This document shows positions 1 through 11,972 of a stretch of DNA of 64,000 nt, piece after piece. The notes under the pieces were generated by a model, which saw only the letters and a list, made by a program, of their open reading frames with translations, was not told where the DNA came from and searched no databases. The stretch is from Nissolia schottii (taxonomy: Eukaryota; Streptophyta; Magnoliopsida; Fabales; Fabaceae). Numbering within the stretch: position 1 is the first letter of the stretch; the number at the start of each line of letters is the position of its first letter. The stretch covers positions 267,589-331,588 of the forward strand of contig QANU01007041.1 of NCBI GenBank assembly GCA_003254905.1, given 5' to 3'. A program made the position numbers and the translations under genes.

Positions 1-49
<49 letters not shown>

Positions 50-110
50 GTCATCATCATCATCATCATCATCATCATTATTATTATTATTATTATTATG
101 ATCATCATCG

Positions 111-146
<36 letters not shown>

Positions 147-250
147 GATCATCATCATTATTTTTATTTTATTATTGTTACTATTTTTACTTTTATTATT
201 ATTATTTTATTATTATTTTTGTTTTTATATTATTATTATTATTATTATTT
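1..250. repeat. ATT/CAT trinucleotide microsatellite
   Basis: A long ATT run (about 1-49) changes to CAT/TCA (about 50-79) and then returns to imperfect ATT with interruptions up to about 250. It is a compound, partly degenerate trinucleotide array that begins at or before the window edge. Confidence 0.95.
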
Positions 251-560
251 ATGATTATCGTGATAATCCAGAGAAGCACCTCTACATTACCACTTTGAAT
301 GCAATGTGAATTACTTGTACATTACCGCTTTAAAGACAGTGTTACCTGCGTAATCTAGATTACTAGTAATCTTGTGGCACCAAATAAATCAATGCGGATT
401 ATCAAATAATTTAAAAGTCATATTACTCGTAATTTAAATCGATTACCTTATACTAAATACCTTATAAGTTTTCATTATTTTTTTCTTCCCGTACGGGATT
501 TTTTACAATTATATGCCTCCAAATACCAATAATGCCTATAATATGCTTCAACTAAAAAAT

Positions 561-830
561 TTACAAATGTATGAGTTTAAGGGCTGAAATTGCTATCCCA
601 TATAGCGATTTTATTTTTTTTTTTAATAAATGGGGCTGAAATTGCTATAGGGATGTCAATTTCAGCACTTGATTTTTTTTTTAAATAAGACTGAAATCAT
701 CACCCCCTATAACGATTTTAGACTTCTTTTTTTTTAAAAAAATTTCTGAAATCGCCCTACACTATGGCGATTTCAGAAATTCAACCCATATGTTTGTAAA
801 TTTTAATTATGCCCCTCACCCTAAACCCAT
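561..830. repeat. Tandem hairpin repeat modules (family copy 1)
   Basis: Four successive modules carry a TGAAATYGC-type arm facing its complement, at about 583-613, 635-666, 690-720 and 742-780, separated by T-rich runs. The last is a perfect 15-bp inverted repeat (742-756 against 766-780) with a 9-base loop. The second has a perfect 10-bp stem. The flanks (ttacaaatgtatg before, cataaatgttaaaacc-like sequence after) recur around a related hairpin at 24261-24293, so this is a dispersed family. No coding capacity is seen. Confidence 0.75.
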
Positions 831-1795
831 ATAAATGTTAAAACCTCTCCTGTACGTACTACTTTACTAAATGCTGTTTTATTTTAAAAAAATTGTGAAA
901 TTCAAATAAACGTAGTAATTAACTAATTTAGAAGGGATACTTATTTTAGAAAGGGAGGCCGTTACTTATTACCTCACATTTTTTTTCATCTCCCCCTATG
1001 GTCTCTTTAAAAGTGTTCATAATTTTTTATTTTAATTATTTTACATGGGTGATAATGAGAATTAAAACTATGATATAATGTAAATTACCCAAGTTTCTCA
1101 CCCTCTTTTAGTTAAAGTTTAAGCTATTTTAAGACTGATCATCTCTCTAGAATCCTGAGTTAAAATAAAGATATTCACAAATCACCTATTAAAATAATCA
1201 TCGCATCAACAATTAATTCTTGTAAGATACCGTCTCAAGTCCCTAACTACTAAACTACTCCTAGTACCATGCTCATACTTTGTTTGGATAAGTTTTAAAT
1301 TAAAATGTCATCTAATATATTTTCATTTTGTTAATTTATTAATGTTTAATTAGTTCAAATATTTCAATACTTATTTCTCTTAACAATTTATTCAATTGAA
1401 ATGACGTGAATCCACTGTGCTCGAGTCAAATTAATTAAATTGAAATAAATTCTGAATACTAGTAGTTTATATAAAATAAATTCCATAAGTTTACATTAAA
1501 TTAACTTATTTTAAAGTTTAAATCCTGTCAAATTTAAACTAATTTTTGTTAGTTTAAATTAATCTAGTTTAATATTTTTTGACAAAAGTTTTAAGGTTAA
1601 AATACTAGAAATTAAAAACAATTTAATTCATAAAAATAAATGAATAAATTATTTAATATGTATTATAAATGTTTTTAATAAAAAATGCATATACATAAAA
1701 AAAATCTTGTATTAAATTGAAATTAAGATAAATGAAGTATAAATATAAAAATATATGACATAATATTAATTGGTTTAAACAGAATTTAATTAAAA

Positions 1796-1965
1796 ATAGG
1801 GTTGTCAAAACCAGTCAAGCTCATGAGCTTGAACTGTTTACCCAATTAAATAAGCAGATTAAATGAATAAAACCTAGCTCGCAAAATTAAAAAATAATTT
1901 TTTTTAACACAACCCGTTTAACCAACAAATTAAACAAACCAAATTGACATATTTAGTGTTAAAAT
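1796..1965. mobile_element. Possible decayed hAT-type MITE
   Basis: The sequence opens with tagggttgtcaaaacc and contains CCCGTTTAACC-like words, resembling the better preserved hAT-type MITE at 45112-45433. A matching right terminal repeat and TSD could not be fixed, so this is a weak call. The rest of 251-2240 is AT-rich spacer with no supported gene. Confidence 0.3.
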
Positions 1966-2401
1966 AGGTATAACATACACATTAATCTATTTACTCATAT
2001 TAAATGATATACTAAACATATAAAATTCGATAAAAAAAATTAAAAAACCCGTTTAATACATGAGAATGAAAATATTTTCAAATTCTTCATCGCTTTTTTG
2101 GTTTTTAGGTTTGACTGTACTCATGATAATGAAAAATATCGTGTGAGTTCACTTACTCTAAGGAGATAAATCATTACTCTCAAACATGAATTCCCCCTTG
2201 ATGCAACCAAATAAATAAATAAATAAACAAGACAACAGTGTCTTTTGCAACTTTACTTCCCAGTTCTCACTCCCAGCTACACACAAAATAAATATGTATA
2301 AATATCATGGAGGAAAAATAGGAGTCCTTTCTTTTTCATCTTTGCTTATTTATTTATTTATTTCAATTTATTTTGGATGATATTCTTCTGGGTTCCTTTC
2401 C

Positions 2402-3209
2402 CCTCAATCTTCTTCACCTTGCCTCCAAAGTCCTTGCTTGCTTCAATTAGAAACAATCAAAAGATTCCTTTTTTCCCATTTCTTTCCTTCTTCTTTCACC
2501 TGTGTTTCATTTCCCACTAGGATCACATACTTCTTTTCCCACCCACTATTTCTTAGCTTACTATTTTCTCACGCAGTTGTTGTTTGTGTCCCATACCATG
2601 ATACCGCCATTTTAATGAACAAGTACAACGTTGGTGTTCTAGATCACAAGCAGATCACTAAATTGTCATTAACCTCAGGGCTGAGAAAAGAGGTGAGTAT
2701 GCCTTTCAAAACTGTGTCTTGAAAATTGAACAGTATCCAATCCCAATGATCCTATCAGAGAGGAGAAAAGAAAAATACATCTTTTTGCCATATTGAAGTT
2801 ACTGCTTTGTTCCCTCTTTAGTTTCTCTCTGAGTTGGGGGTCAAAGGGTGTAAATTCAGGTGCTTGATTTGTCTCCAGGCAAAAGGGTCTACCCAAATTT
2901 GTGTGAGGATGATGTTTCAGAACAAGTGGTTTTGCTTTGATGCTTCGGTTAATGGTTATGGTTGTTGCCTAAATTATTATCTGGAATCGGCCACGTGTAC
3001 TACCTTTACTCTGTGTTTCAATTTGTACAGCTTCTTAGTGTCTCTTTATATGTTGACTTGAGATGGATTTTGGTTATGCTTCTGGGTTTAGCTTCATTCA
3101 TCGTGAAAGCTTGGATAGTGTGTTGTTGCATAGGGTTCTGTGCTGAAGGCTGCAAAAACAGCTGACCTTGGTTGGAGGGTTTTTGTCTTTTGACTTTAGA
3201 TTTGAAATT
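2402..3209 (+). other. Probable 5' UTR and 5' UTR intron of the PP2A-B' gene
   Basis: The stretch is pyrimidine-rich, as plant leaders often are. It holds a strong consensus donor at 2693 (AG|GTGAGT) and possible acceptors ending near 2858, 2878 and 3030. An intron in the leader is inferred from these signals; no transcript evidence is available and the exact acceptor is undecided. Short reading frames here are not conserved proteins that I recognise. Confidence 0.45.
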
Positions 3210-6030
3210 ATGATCAAACAGATACTGGGCAGGCTTCCCCGGAAGCCGTCTAAATCTGCTGACAATCGTGAATTTGGGGCTTCATCAGCCCCACCCGTGA
3301 ATACAATTGGTGCAAGAGCAGCAGATGTTATGACTAGTGAGCCATTGATCTCAAATAGCGCGTCTCTTCCCGGCACAGATGCTGCCTTCGGCTCAGCATA
3401 TGTTCAAGGGAGTAAAGTTCCTGCAGGCATAAACTCAAAAGTAAATGGTAGTAATGGTATTGGTACCCCTTATGAAGCATTGCCAAGTTTTAGGGATGTT
3501 GTTAACTCTGAGAAGCAGAGCTTATTTATCAGGAAGCTGAATTTATGTTGTGTAGTTTTTGACTTCACTGACCCAACGAAGAACATAAAGGAAAAAGAAA
3601 TCAAAAGACAGACATTGCTTGAGCTGGTGGAATATGTTACTTCTGCAAATGGAAAATTTACTGACGCTGTCATACAAGAAGTTATCAAGATGGTATCTGT
3701 GAACTTGTTCAGGCCACTTAATCCACAACCCCGTGAGAACAAGGTTCTAGAAGCCTTTGATCTTGAAGATGAGGAACCTCTGGTGGACCCTGCCTGGCCT
3801 CACTTGCAAATTGTGTATGAATTTCTTTTAAGGTTTGTTGCATCTCCAGAAACTGATGCAAAGTTGGCAAAGAAGTACATTGATCACTCTTTCGTTCTCA
3901 GATTGTTAGATCTCTTTGATTCCGAGGATCCTAGGGAGAGGGAATATCTAAAAACTATCCTACATCGTCTGTACGGAAAGTTTATGGTCCATCGCCCATT
4001 TATTAGGAAATCTATCAACAATATCTTCTTCCGCTTTATTTTCGAGACGGAAAAGTTTAATGGGATTGCTGAGCTTCTTGAGGTACTGGGAAGTATAATT
4101 AATGGTTTCGCACTGCCACTGAAAGAAGAGCACAAATTATTTCTTATTCGTGCTTTAATCCCTCTTCATAAACCAAAATGCTTAGCTATGTACCATCAGC
4201 AGTTGTCATACTGCATTGCACAGTTTGTCGAAAAAGATTGCAAGCTTGCGGATACCGTTATTAGGGGTTTGTTGAAATACTGGCCTATCACTAATAGTTC
4301 AAAGGAAGTCATGTTCCTCACTGAGCTAGAGGAAGTTCTAGAAGCCACTAAGCCAGCAGAATTCCAGAGATGTATGGTGCTTCTGTTCCACCAAATTGCT
4401 CGTTGCTTGAGCAGCTCACACTTTCAGGTTATGTACAATTATAGCATATCCAACTAATGCTTTTTGCCCTTCCCATCCTTGTCTTGCAATTCTTTTGTCG
4501 AAGAATGTTTTCCTATGTTGATACTTGATTGTGTTCTCGATTGTTACTAGTAGTTTTCTGTGACATGCTTATTTTTTATTAAATGTGGCCAATCACTAAC
4601 TTGATCTTGATTGTTGGTGACATGCTATTGTGAGATTCTCGCGTGCTCTGGTTGTAAACTTGTAATATATCTTGTGGTTCATGTTTTACTTTAAAGTTAA
4701 TCTGAGATACAGATTCAATTTTGTGCCGGATGCCATGTTTAGATTGGCTAAGTGAATTTTGTGGATAGTACATAAGAATTTCACATATGCCATATTAGTA
4801 GACCTGTTTTTAATTCAGGTATATTCTATTTTTAGTTATAGAGAGAAGGAAACTGCTAGAAAAAAAAAGGCTTAACCTATAATGGTTTTACATTTTGGCT
4901 GACTGCCACGATCTGGAACATGGATGTAAAATAACTTGTTCTGATTGTAATTTCTTCCGAGTCATTTGTTGTAGTTATATGTGCTGATCCAGTTACAAGC
5001 TATCTTTGAATCACTTTTATTTCGTATTCTTGAATCTTTGGACTTTGGTTATGCTTATCTTACGGGATAGGACTCTTATATTTTTATCAAAACTTATGCT
5101 CCAACAATATTAATTAGAACATCAAAGATTTATTCTGTCCATGCTGGTGACCTATGAAAAACAACAGTTGTTAGATCAACTGAATATTTTATAAGTAAAC
5201 CAAATAAAAATTATTTTTTATTTACCTTTATTTCAGAAAATATTTTGGTTGGATGGGTATATGTGTAGGGTGCTGATTCAATAGTTAGTGTATACGGTGT
5301 TGCTTTCTTTTGATATTCGGCTTTCTGGTTTTCTCTTGTTTAAGGGGAGACACAGGTCTCTAATAGGTCTCGTTTTGGTGTTGCTAATTGCACATTTTGG
5401 GTGGTTGATGTTAGGGTAGCCGATCACTGTTATTGGTCAAATGGTACTAATAAGGTGTTTTTATGATTGTGATGATGGAATCGTCACATTATCTTGGTGG
5501 ACAAAGTGTAATGTGCAGCCTAACAGCATCAATAGATTTTTCTTTTTCCTTTTTCCTTTCATATTGATTGTTGGCCAATGGTTTGAAGTCATTATCAAGT
5601 GATGGTTTTGTTATCTCAATCGGACATAATAAACTTGTTATGGAATTTATATTCTCCATCTGGTAGAGGCTGTTGCCTTTCTGATCATGGTCTTAATGAC
5701 TAATGTATTCTCTTGCAGGTGGCGGAGAGGGCTCTTTACTTGTGGAACAATGATCATATTGAGAGTTTAATCAGACAAAACCGGAAAGTAATACTGCCTA
5801 TTATCTTCCCCGCGTTGGAGAAAAGTGGCACTGCTCATTGGAATCAAGTAGTCCGAAACTTGACACTTAATGTTCGTAAAATCTTCTCTGATGTTGACCC
5901 TGAGTTATTTGAGGAGTGCTTGAGTAAGTTCCACGATGATGAAGCGAACCTAGAAGAGGGGAAAATAAAACGCAAATCCACATGGAAGATCTTAGAAGAG
6001 CTCGCTGCATCAAAAGTTGAAAGCAACTGA
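3210..6030 (+). CDS. PP2A 56-kDa (B'/B56) regulatory subunit, B'zeta/beta-like
   Basis: Two coding exons, 3210-4427 and 5719-6030, join in phase 0 across a GT-AG intron of 1291 bp and give 509 aa, the usual B' length. The product is the variable regulatory subunit that directs the PP2A A/C core to substrates in plant cells. The start at 3210 ([16 protein letters not shown]) is chosen because this N-terminus is typical of plant B'zeta/beta; the upstream in-frame ATG at 3168 adds 14 residues that do not look conserved. The N-terminal ~90 residues are Ser/Asn-rich and probably disordered. The B56 helical-repeat domain follows from about residue 95, with recognisable stretches such as [29 protein letters not shown] and [10 protein letters not shown]. 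The C-terminus ends [16 protein letters not shown]. There are no internal stops. Subgroup assignment is by N-terminal resemblance only. Confidence 0.95.
4428..5718 (+). other. Intron of the PP2A-B' gene
   Basis: The donor follows the CAC TTT CAG codons and the acceptor is tcttgcag at 5711-5718. The intron is T-rich. I see no mobile element or RNA gene within it. Confidence 0.9.
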
Positions 6031-6600
6031 GACGAAACTCTTGTCTCCGCCACTGTAGCTTCCCCTAGCATCCTCTAGATAATTCGAGACGATTTCTTGT
6101 TTTTGGACTCCATTTTTTTATTGGCTCGCTTGCGTTAATGGTTCGTGTGCTTCAGAAGGTCAAATTCTTGTTGGTGGACTTCGGTTTTCTTGCTGTCTTA
6201 GGATTCTGTCCTCGGTATAGAGTTCGTGTAACTTCTTTCTAGCAGTGGCAGGTCAATTCTGAGGTTTAAAAGGATGCTGCAACCGGGTATATACATATAT
6301 ACTGCTGATGGGAGGTGAAGCTGTAATGGAGGTTCGCTACATGCTAGTTGCTACTGGTTTTGGCCATCTCATTCCTGTTATTAATTAGAAGAAGCTGTAG
6401 TTCTGAGGTATTTTTACATGTGTATGTATTGCTACATATGTATGTATTACAACAACCTATTGTGTTTATCACTGTATAAATGGCTCTACTTGAAGGGCTA
6501 GTTACCATGTTCTGTTACTAGTGATGTGAAAGGAAGGCATGCTCTTTCTGCATCCTTGCAATGTCAGTGAGGTCAAATTTTATTTTCTCTGATATTGGCA
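6031..6600 (+). other. Probable 3' UTR of the PP2A-B' gene
   Basis: Moderately GC-balanced, T-rich sequence follows the stop and includes gtatgtattgctacatatg-type words and AT-rich candidate polyadenylation context before about 6600. The limits are inferred from composition only. Confidence 0.4.
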
Positions 6601-7778
6601 CAATATTATTATTTTTCATCTATCCACCTTATGTTGGAAATGTATTTTGTAAAGGAGTTCAAGTTAGGACATGGTTTACATTATGTAAAATGTAACTTGA
6701 TATTTCTAATAACTTGGTGTTACATGTTCAATCTCAAGTCAACCCAGAATTCCTCACAACGCAAATGTGAGCAAGGTCAACATTTATTCTCTTTGCATCT
6801 GCAGATGAATAACTAAGCTGGTGTTAGTTGAAGGCTAATTATGTAAATCAGTTGATTAACTAATTCTCCAATCAACAATGGCGAATCCTCACTCTTCTTC
6901 AATTTGGTTCCGCCCTCGTCTTCCTCCACGGATAACGTTCCCGGAGAGTACTGGCTGGCCGGGCAATGGAGTTGTAAATTATTGACAAGGAGATTACTGA
7001 AGTAGGTTGATGGCTCTTCCAAGTGTTAAAAGATACATAATGAAATCACTTCGGATATATGCTTACTCAAATTTTCTGATATGGTTGACATATATATGCT
7101 GATAATTGTGATACAACTTTGAATGTATGAGTTATAGCAATGAAAATGGATCATCTCAATTAAATTTTTTATTTGACAAAATAAAATGTTTCTTATCATT
7201 AATTTCTTTGTCACATATGTCAATCGTGTTACGACGCACAAATAAATATGGTATTTCTCATGAGAAGGAGTTTTATATTTTAACTGTTTTATGAACAATC
7301 TAACTAAAAAACTAATTTCGATGTTGCGGTCGAGCATGTATGTAGTCTAGTGATGTTTCTCCACTTTGTTAAGTTTAGAGTTCAAAGTTTGACTCTCATC
7401 TTCTTATTCTAGTGCCTTAATAAAAAAATAAAACTAATTTGAATGTTGATTTGTAAGGCAAATAGATTCCAACAACTTGGAGGCAGATTCCTCGTCGGAT
7501 TTTCTCTGCCATTGCACTTTGGTCAGAAATATACATCAAATAATGTATCTGTTTGTCAACTAGGTAAGAAACCAATGCGTATTAATTTATGTACTTTTCG
7601 TTAATGAATTAGCAACTTGTTACAAGACAAAGTTGAACTTTATTTTTTTTTATTTCAAAAATTATATTGATCACAATGAAGTTTGAATCTACGACCTCAT
7701 ACATATTATTTAAACTCTTCAGCACAGACCAATCCTAGTAATTTTAAGTTAAATTTGATGTAACCATGTGTTTTATCC

Positions 7779-7818
<40 letters not shown>

Positions 7819-8500
7819 AAAATCATATTGAGTTTAAAAATACATGATTACACATGAAAACATTATTATATGGGCGTTTCGTCTAGCTAGTTGTAAAAAA
7901 AAAAAACCAACTTAGCTAATCACCTTTTACTTCAGTTTATTGTTAAAGGTGGCATAGATTATCGCTTGGTCTATCCACATTCTATGTTATCAATAGTAAT
8001 AAAAGTCATTCATTTTAAAATATTTCGATGACTTAAATATGATTTTAGTTCTCATAAATATAAAGTACTTTTAGTTTTAGTCTCTCTAAAACAAAGTTTC
8101 TTTGTCTTTGGCCTTTTTATTTTTCTTTCTCTTATCTTGTTTTTGTTCCTTGTTCTTTAAGTTTAGTATTCAATAGTGATATTTATAAGAATTAAAAATA
8201 GATATTGGGGACGGTGAGTTTGGGGATTACGATTCTCCATGTAAATTAAATGATGCAAGGTAGTTGCTTAAATACCTTATGGAGTAAATATCTCATACTA
8301 TTTAATTCATTCATTTCTAATAATTTTTGTACTTAAATTAATCAAATTTTGTTATCATTTCATGTTCTATATAATTGTAATAAACTTTTCATTAGTTAAA
8401 TAATTGAAACCAACTTATAAGAGGTTTCAAGATTCGTGGATCATTTGAGCTTACAATGCGCCTTTCATGGTTTACACAATGACACCGAGTGTACTAACTT
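6601..8500. other. Intergenic AT-rich spacer with an AT microsatellite
   Basis: No gene is supported. A pure AT dinucleotide run occupies about 7782-7813. Short reading frames here lack conserved motifs. Confidence 0.6.
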
Positions 8501-8504
8501 TTGT

Positions 8505-8915
8505 ATATATGCATAAATTTTTTCTATACACATGCACAAACTTTTTTAAATATAAAATCAAATCAAACGGATATGTGATGCATTAAATATCAAAAAGTAA
8601 CTCTCTCTCCATCTCCCCATGCACACTCTAAGTGCGTTGACTCATTGTCTACCATACACAAACATTTTAAAACATATGTACAAACTTTTCAATAGTCATA
8701 AACAAAAAAAAAATATGACAACAACGTAAATGTAAACAAAAATGAAGACAAAGAAATAACTTTTGTGTTCACATGCATAAGATTTTGAACAAGAATGCAT
8801 AAACTTTTTTATACACATGCACAAATTTTTTACTAATCAAACATGCGCCAACTTTTGAACAAGCATACAAAAATTTTCTACACATAAGCACAAACTTTTG
8901 AAAAATAAAAAATAA
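8505..8915. repeat. Degenerate minisatellite built on CATGCACAAACTTTTT
   Basis: Words such as cacatgcacaaactttttt, catatgtacaaacttttc, gcataaactttttt and aagcacaaacttttg recur at irregular spacing through the region. This fits an old, diverged tandem repeat. No protein is encoded. Confidence 0.55.
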
Positions 8916-9108
8916 TGAATAAAATGAAAACAAAAATGAAAACTCTTGAATTCATAAATAATAAGATGAAAACGAAAAACAAAATTATGAAAGATAGGAA
9001 AGGAAAGGAGAATTAATAAAAAAAAATAGAAGAGACGCGTATTAGAGAAATTGAGTTTTACAATAATTAATAGATCTTAAGTTGTGGATAGCATTTATCG
9101 GGGTCAAA

Positions 9109-9324
9109 GGTTTGAGACTCAACCAACGGGGGTTGGTCCAAGTGGTAAGCAGCTTGGTATCGCTTAAGCAAGGCTCCGAGTTTGAGACCTTGTGAACGCA
9201 GTTATCCCTGCTGGGAGACTCACCCGTCATAGCCAGGTGCGTGACCCAGGTCGACCCGGATTAGTCAAGGCAAAGCTTTGGATACTGGGCAGGCAACCTA
9301 AAAAAAAAATGGTTTGAGACTCAA
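9109..9324 (+). mobile_element. Full-length tRNA-derived SINE with 14-bp TSD
   Basis: The body (about 9123-9310) has an A-box-like element (tggtccaagtgg, 9134-9145) and a B-box-like element (gagtttgagacc, 9178-9189), the internal pol III promoter of tRNA-type SINEs, and ends in an A-rich tail. It is bounded by perfect 14-bp direct repeats, ggtttgagactcaa, at 9109-9122 and 9311-9324. A shorter relative lies at 12659-12755. The SINE family name is not assigned. Confidence 0.9.
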
Positions 9325-10864
9325 TTGAAACAAGTTTAAGTAGAACCGGAAATAATTTGCAAAACATATTTCTCTTTTACTACGGGGTTGGCCTGTGAAA
9401 TTTGGGTGGGCCTATGGGGCCAATTTTCTTTGTTATTAGGCTGAAAAGATACATACTAGTTTAAGAAAGGTCAAGCCGATCCAAATTTGCCTTTTGTTTT
9501 TATAAACCTTAAATCTGAAACAAGTGCTAATCTCACGCTCTGCACCAACCAAAAATTGTTAAAACATTGAGAAAAATTACTCAGTATTTTTGGAGTGGTG
9601 GTACGCATACACTAAATATTGGATCAACGTACATCCACAACTATTTTAAATGCATTTGGACCTATTATTAATAAAATAATTGTTCATCACTTGCCCACTA
9701 ATTATAAGTATTTTGACGTATAATATTACATTGGTTGTAAGTTGACACCCATTGTACACATAGATTTTTTCTTATTTTTGGGTACAAACTACAACGTGAT
9801 TAATTAGTTATAACTATTTGTAATTTTAGGCCCTTAAGTATTGAGTAAAGGTTCGAGTTGAATTTGTTTGTTTGTTTTTTTTTAAAACATTTTTAACTTT
9901 TGTTTTTCAGGTACAAGTTCAACTTGGGATTAAATCTCAAGTTACATTGAAGAGGGGAAAACTCTTTGATGTTGTCAAACCATTTTTTAACATCAAAGAC
10001 AAGTTATTTTAAAAAAAATGTTTTTCAAAAGTTTTTTAATCTATAGAGTTAAATAAAGAGGATTCCCAAAAAATTACTACTTTAATGTCTAAGTTATTTA
10101 TTTTTTATACTCTTACTCAATTAAAATAAAAATTTTCACAAAAAATAACCATCTACACTCTTCTTCTCTCATTCCAACCACCACTTTTTTATCTTTTCAT
10201 GTCTCATAACCATCTACATTCTTTCTTTTGTTATTAATAACCCATGATGAAATGTCTACAACATGCTAGTTTCTAATAACATTGAAAATAATTTATCCTC
10301 AAAATATATATTATTTATTATTAAACTTAAACTATTCCCCCTCTTCTATATTGGGAAGATAAAAAATCTGAAATATTTTTTAAAAATTATAGTTTTTATA
10401 TAAAAATATAACCAGTCAATTTTAATCATATTTAAATATTAAATATAAATATTTTTATTGAAGTCCATTTTGCTTCATTAAAACAATTTGTTATTTTTGT
10501 AAATTTCTGTACTTTTGATATATAAAAAGTCAAATAGTGAAATTCTCTTCATTAATTATCGAACTTGACTATTTTCTCTATTAATTAAAATTTCATTTCA
10601 CTATTCTCTTTCTTCATTAATTTATTTTATTTATTTTAAACAATCAGGTTGAAAATAAAATAATAATAATATAAGATTGAAGTCAAAGTTCTATTTTCTC
10701 TCGATGTTGAGGTATTGGTTGCAATTTCAGAAAATGCTAGCGAAAGTGATGTAGCATACTAATCAACCATAGGATATATATAATCGCTTTGTTTCCAAAA
10801 GTTGTCTCTTTGATTAAAAAGAATGGGCTTATTCAACCACACACTAGAAGGAGGGGAGGAATCC
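9325..10864. other. Intergenic spacer upstream of the BAHD array
   Basis: AT-rich sequence with no supported coding region. A TATA-like gatatatataatcgc at about 10772-10786 lies roughly 85 nt before the ATG of the BAHD fragment and may be its relict promoter. Confidence 0.5.
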
Positions 10865-11205
10865 ATGGAGATGGAATTAATACGTAGAGAAACCATGAGA
10901 CCTTGTGCACCCACTCCTCCTCATAGATCAAAGCATTCCTCGCACTTATGTGCCAATACTTTACTTTTTTTTACCACCCCAACCAAACATCCAAAATATC
11001 AACCCTCATGGAATCCTTACATCAAGGAAATAGAGCTACACGACTTGGTGAGGAAAATGAAGGAAGGGTAACCACTAGTGGGTGTCCCACGAGGAACGCT
11101 GTGATTTTAATGGATTCATACAAGATATTGGAATGGGATTGAAGCGTTTGTGAGCATGACGCGGAGCTACTGAAATATGCCTCTCTTAATCCAACCGTTA
11201 ATTAA
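10865..11205 (+). pseudogene. BAHD acyltransferase pseudogene, multiply deleted (array copy 1)
   Basis: About 340 bp retains separated pieces of a BAHD acyltransferase that is about 1.3 kb in the intact neighbour at 17430. It keeps the start MEMELIRRETMRP, a frameshifted N-terminal part, ELHDLVRKMKEG (normally near residue 305), VTTSGCP (near 377) and DAELLKYASLNPT at the C-terminus. The acyl-transfer HXXXD motif and the DFGWG motif are both gone. At least four internal deletions are visible when it is read against copies 2 and 3. Two junctions show short shared words (gggt near 11070; gagcatg near 11150), as expected from end joining or slippage. It cannot encode a working enzyme. Confidence 0.9.
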
Positions 11206-11382
11206 TCGGCTAATGTTTTTTAACAACAAAAGTGGACAACTTATATTGCACATGTAGAATGCAATAATTATGTGAGGCGTATATATATACTCATTTGTTG
11301 TATTTTATATATCGTCCGCTTTTGTAATTCAAGTAGCATCATTCTAATTAAATGGACATATTAATGGACTTGCTTTATCTTA

Positions 11383-11617
11383 CTCTCTTTGTCCACAAAT
11401 AAGAGACTCTTGAGGAAAAAAAAATTGTCCATCTCTCATATTTATCATTGTTTTAGTACACTTTTCTAGTAAATATTAATTCTCTCACACATTGACTGAG
11501 TGAGAGAGAGAGAGAGAGAGAATTTAAAGATAGAATTTGAGCAGAAAAAAAAGGATAATAATTTCTTTAATAAGTGTGAAAAAAATTTAAAAGACCCTTA
11601 TTTATGAACTGAGGGAG
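11383..11617. mobile_element. Stowaway-like MITE with TA target duplication
   Basis: The terminal inverted repeats are CTCTCTTTGTCCACAAATAA on the left and, read in reverse complement, CTCCCTCAGTTCATAAATAA on the right. The element is flanked by TA at 11381-11382 and 11618-11619. It is 235 bp, internally AT-rich, with a (GA)n run near 11502-11521, and non-coding. These ends match the CTCCCTCYGTY class of Stowaway (Tc1/mariner-related) MITEs. Confidence 0.8.
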
Positions 11618-11619
11618 TA

Positions 11620-11936
11620 ATTATTATTGCTAGAGCAATTAAGTTACAATTTAGTTGGGTTAAATTCATCGTCAAAAGAGTTAAACTATTATGATTGGTT
11701 TAGTAGTGGGAGTTTGGTAACATGCATGAGATTTTAAGTTTAAACCTTATTGAATATAATTTTTGAAGTACAAAAAAAATTGTTAAGTAGTTTCGATTAT
11801 GAGTTTAATTTCTATTTATTAATAGTGTAAAGTTTTACATTGTCAATTAATAAAATTTTATCAAGATTTAATTGGATGACGTCTAAAGTTAATAAAAATC
11901 AAACTCTTCAATAAATATAAATATAAATATAAATAA

Positions 11937-11972
<36 letters not shown>

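Noticed and set aside
561..830. Cluster of microRNA precursors
   Set aside because: Stems are only 10-15 bp, shorter than a plant miRNA duplex, and near-identical to each other; better read as a repeat family.
2438..3165. Short frames upstream of the PP2A-B' gene
   Set aside because: They lie in the pyrimidine-rich leader and probable 5' UTR intron and show no conserved protein features.
9123..9310. tRNA gene
   Set aside because: A and B boxes are present, but the body does not form a cloverleaf, has an A-rich tail and is bounded by a TSD: it is a SINE.
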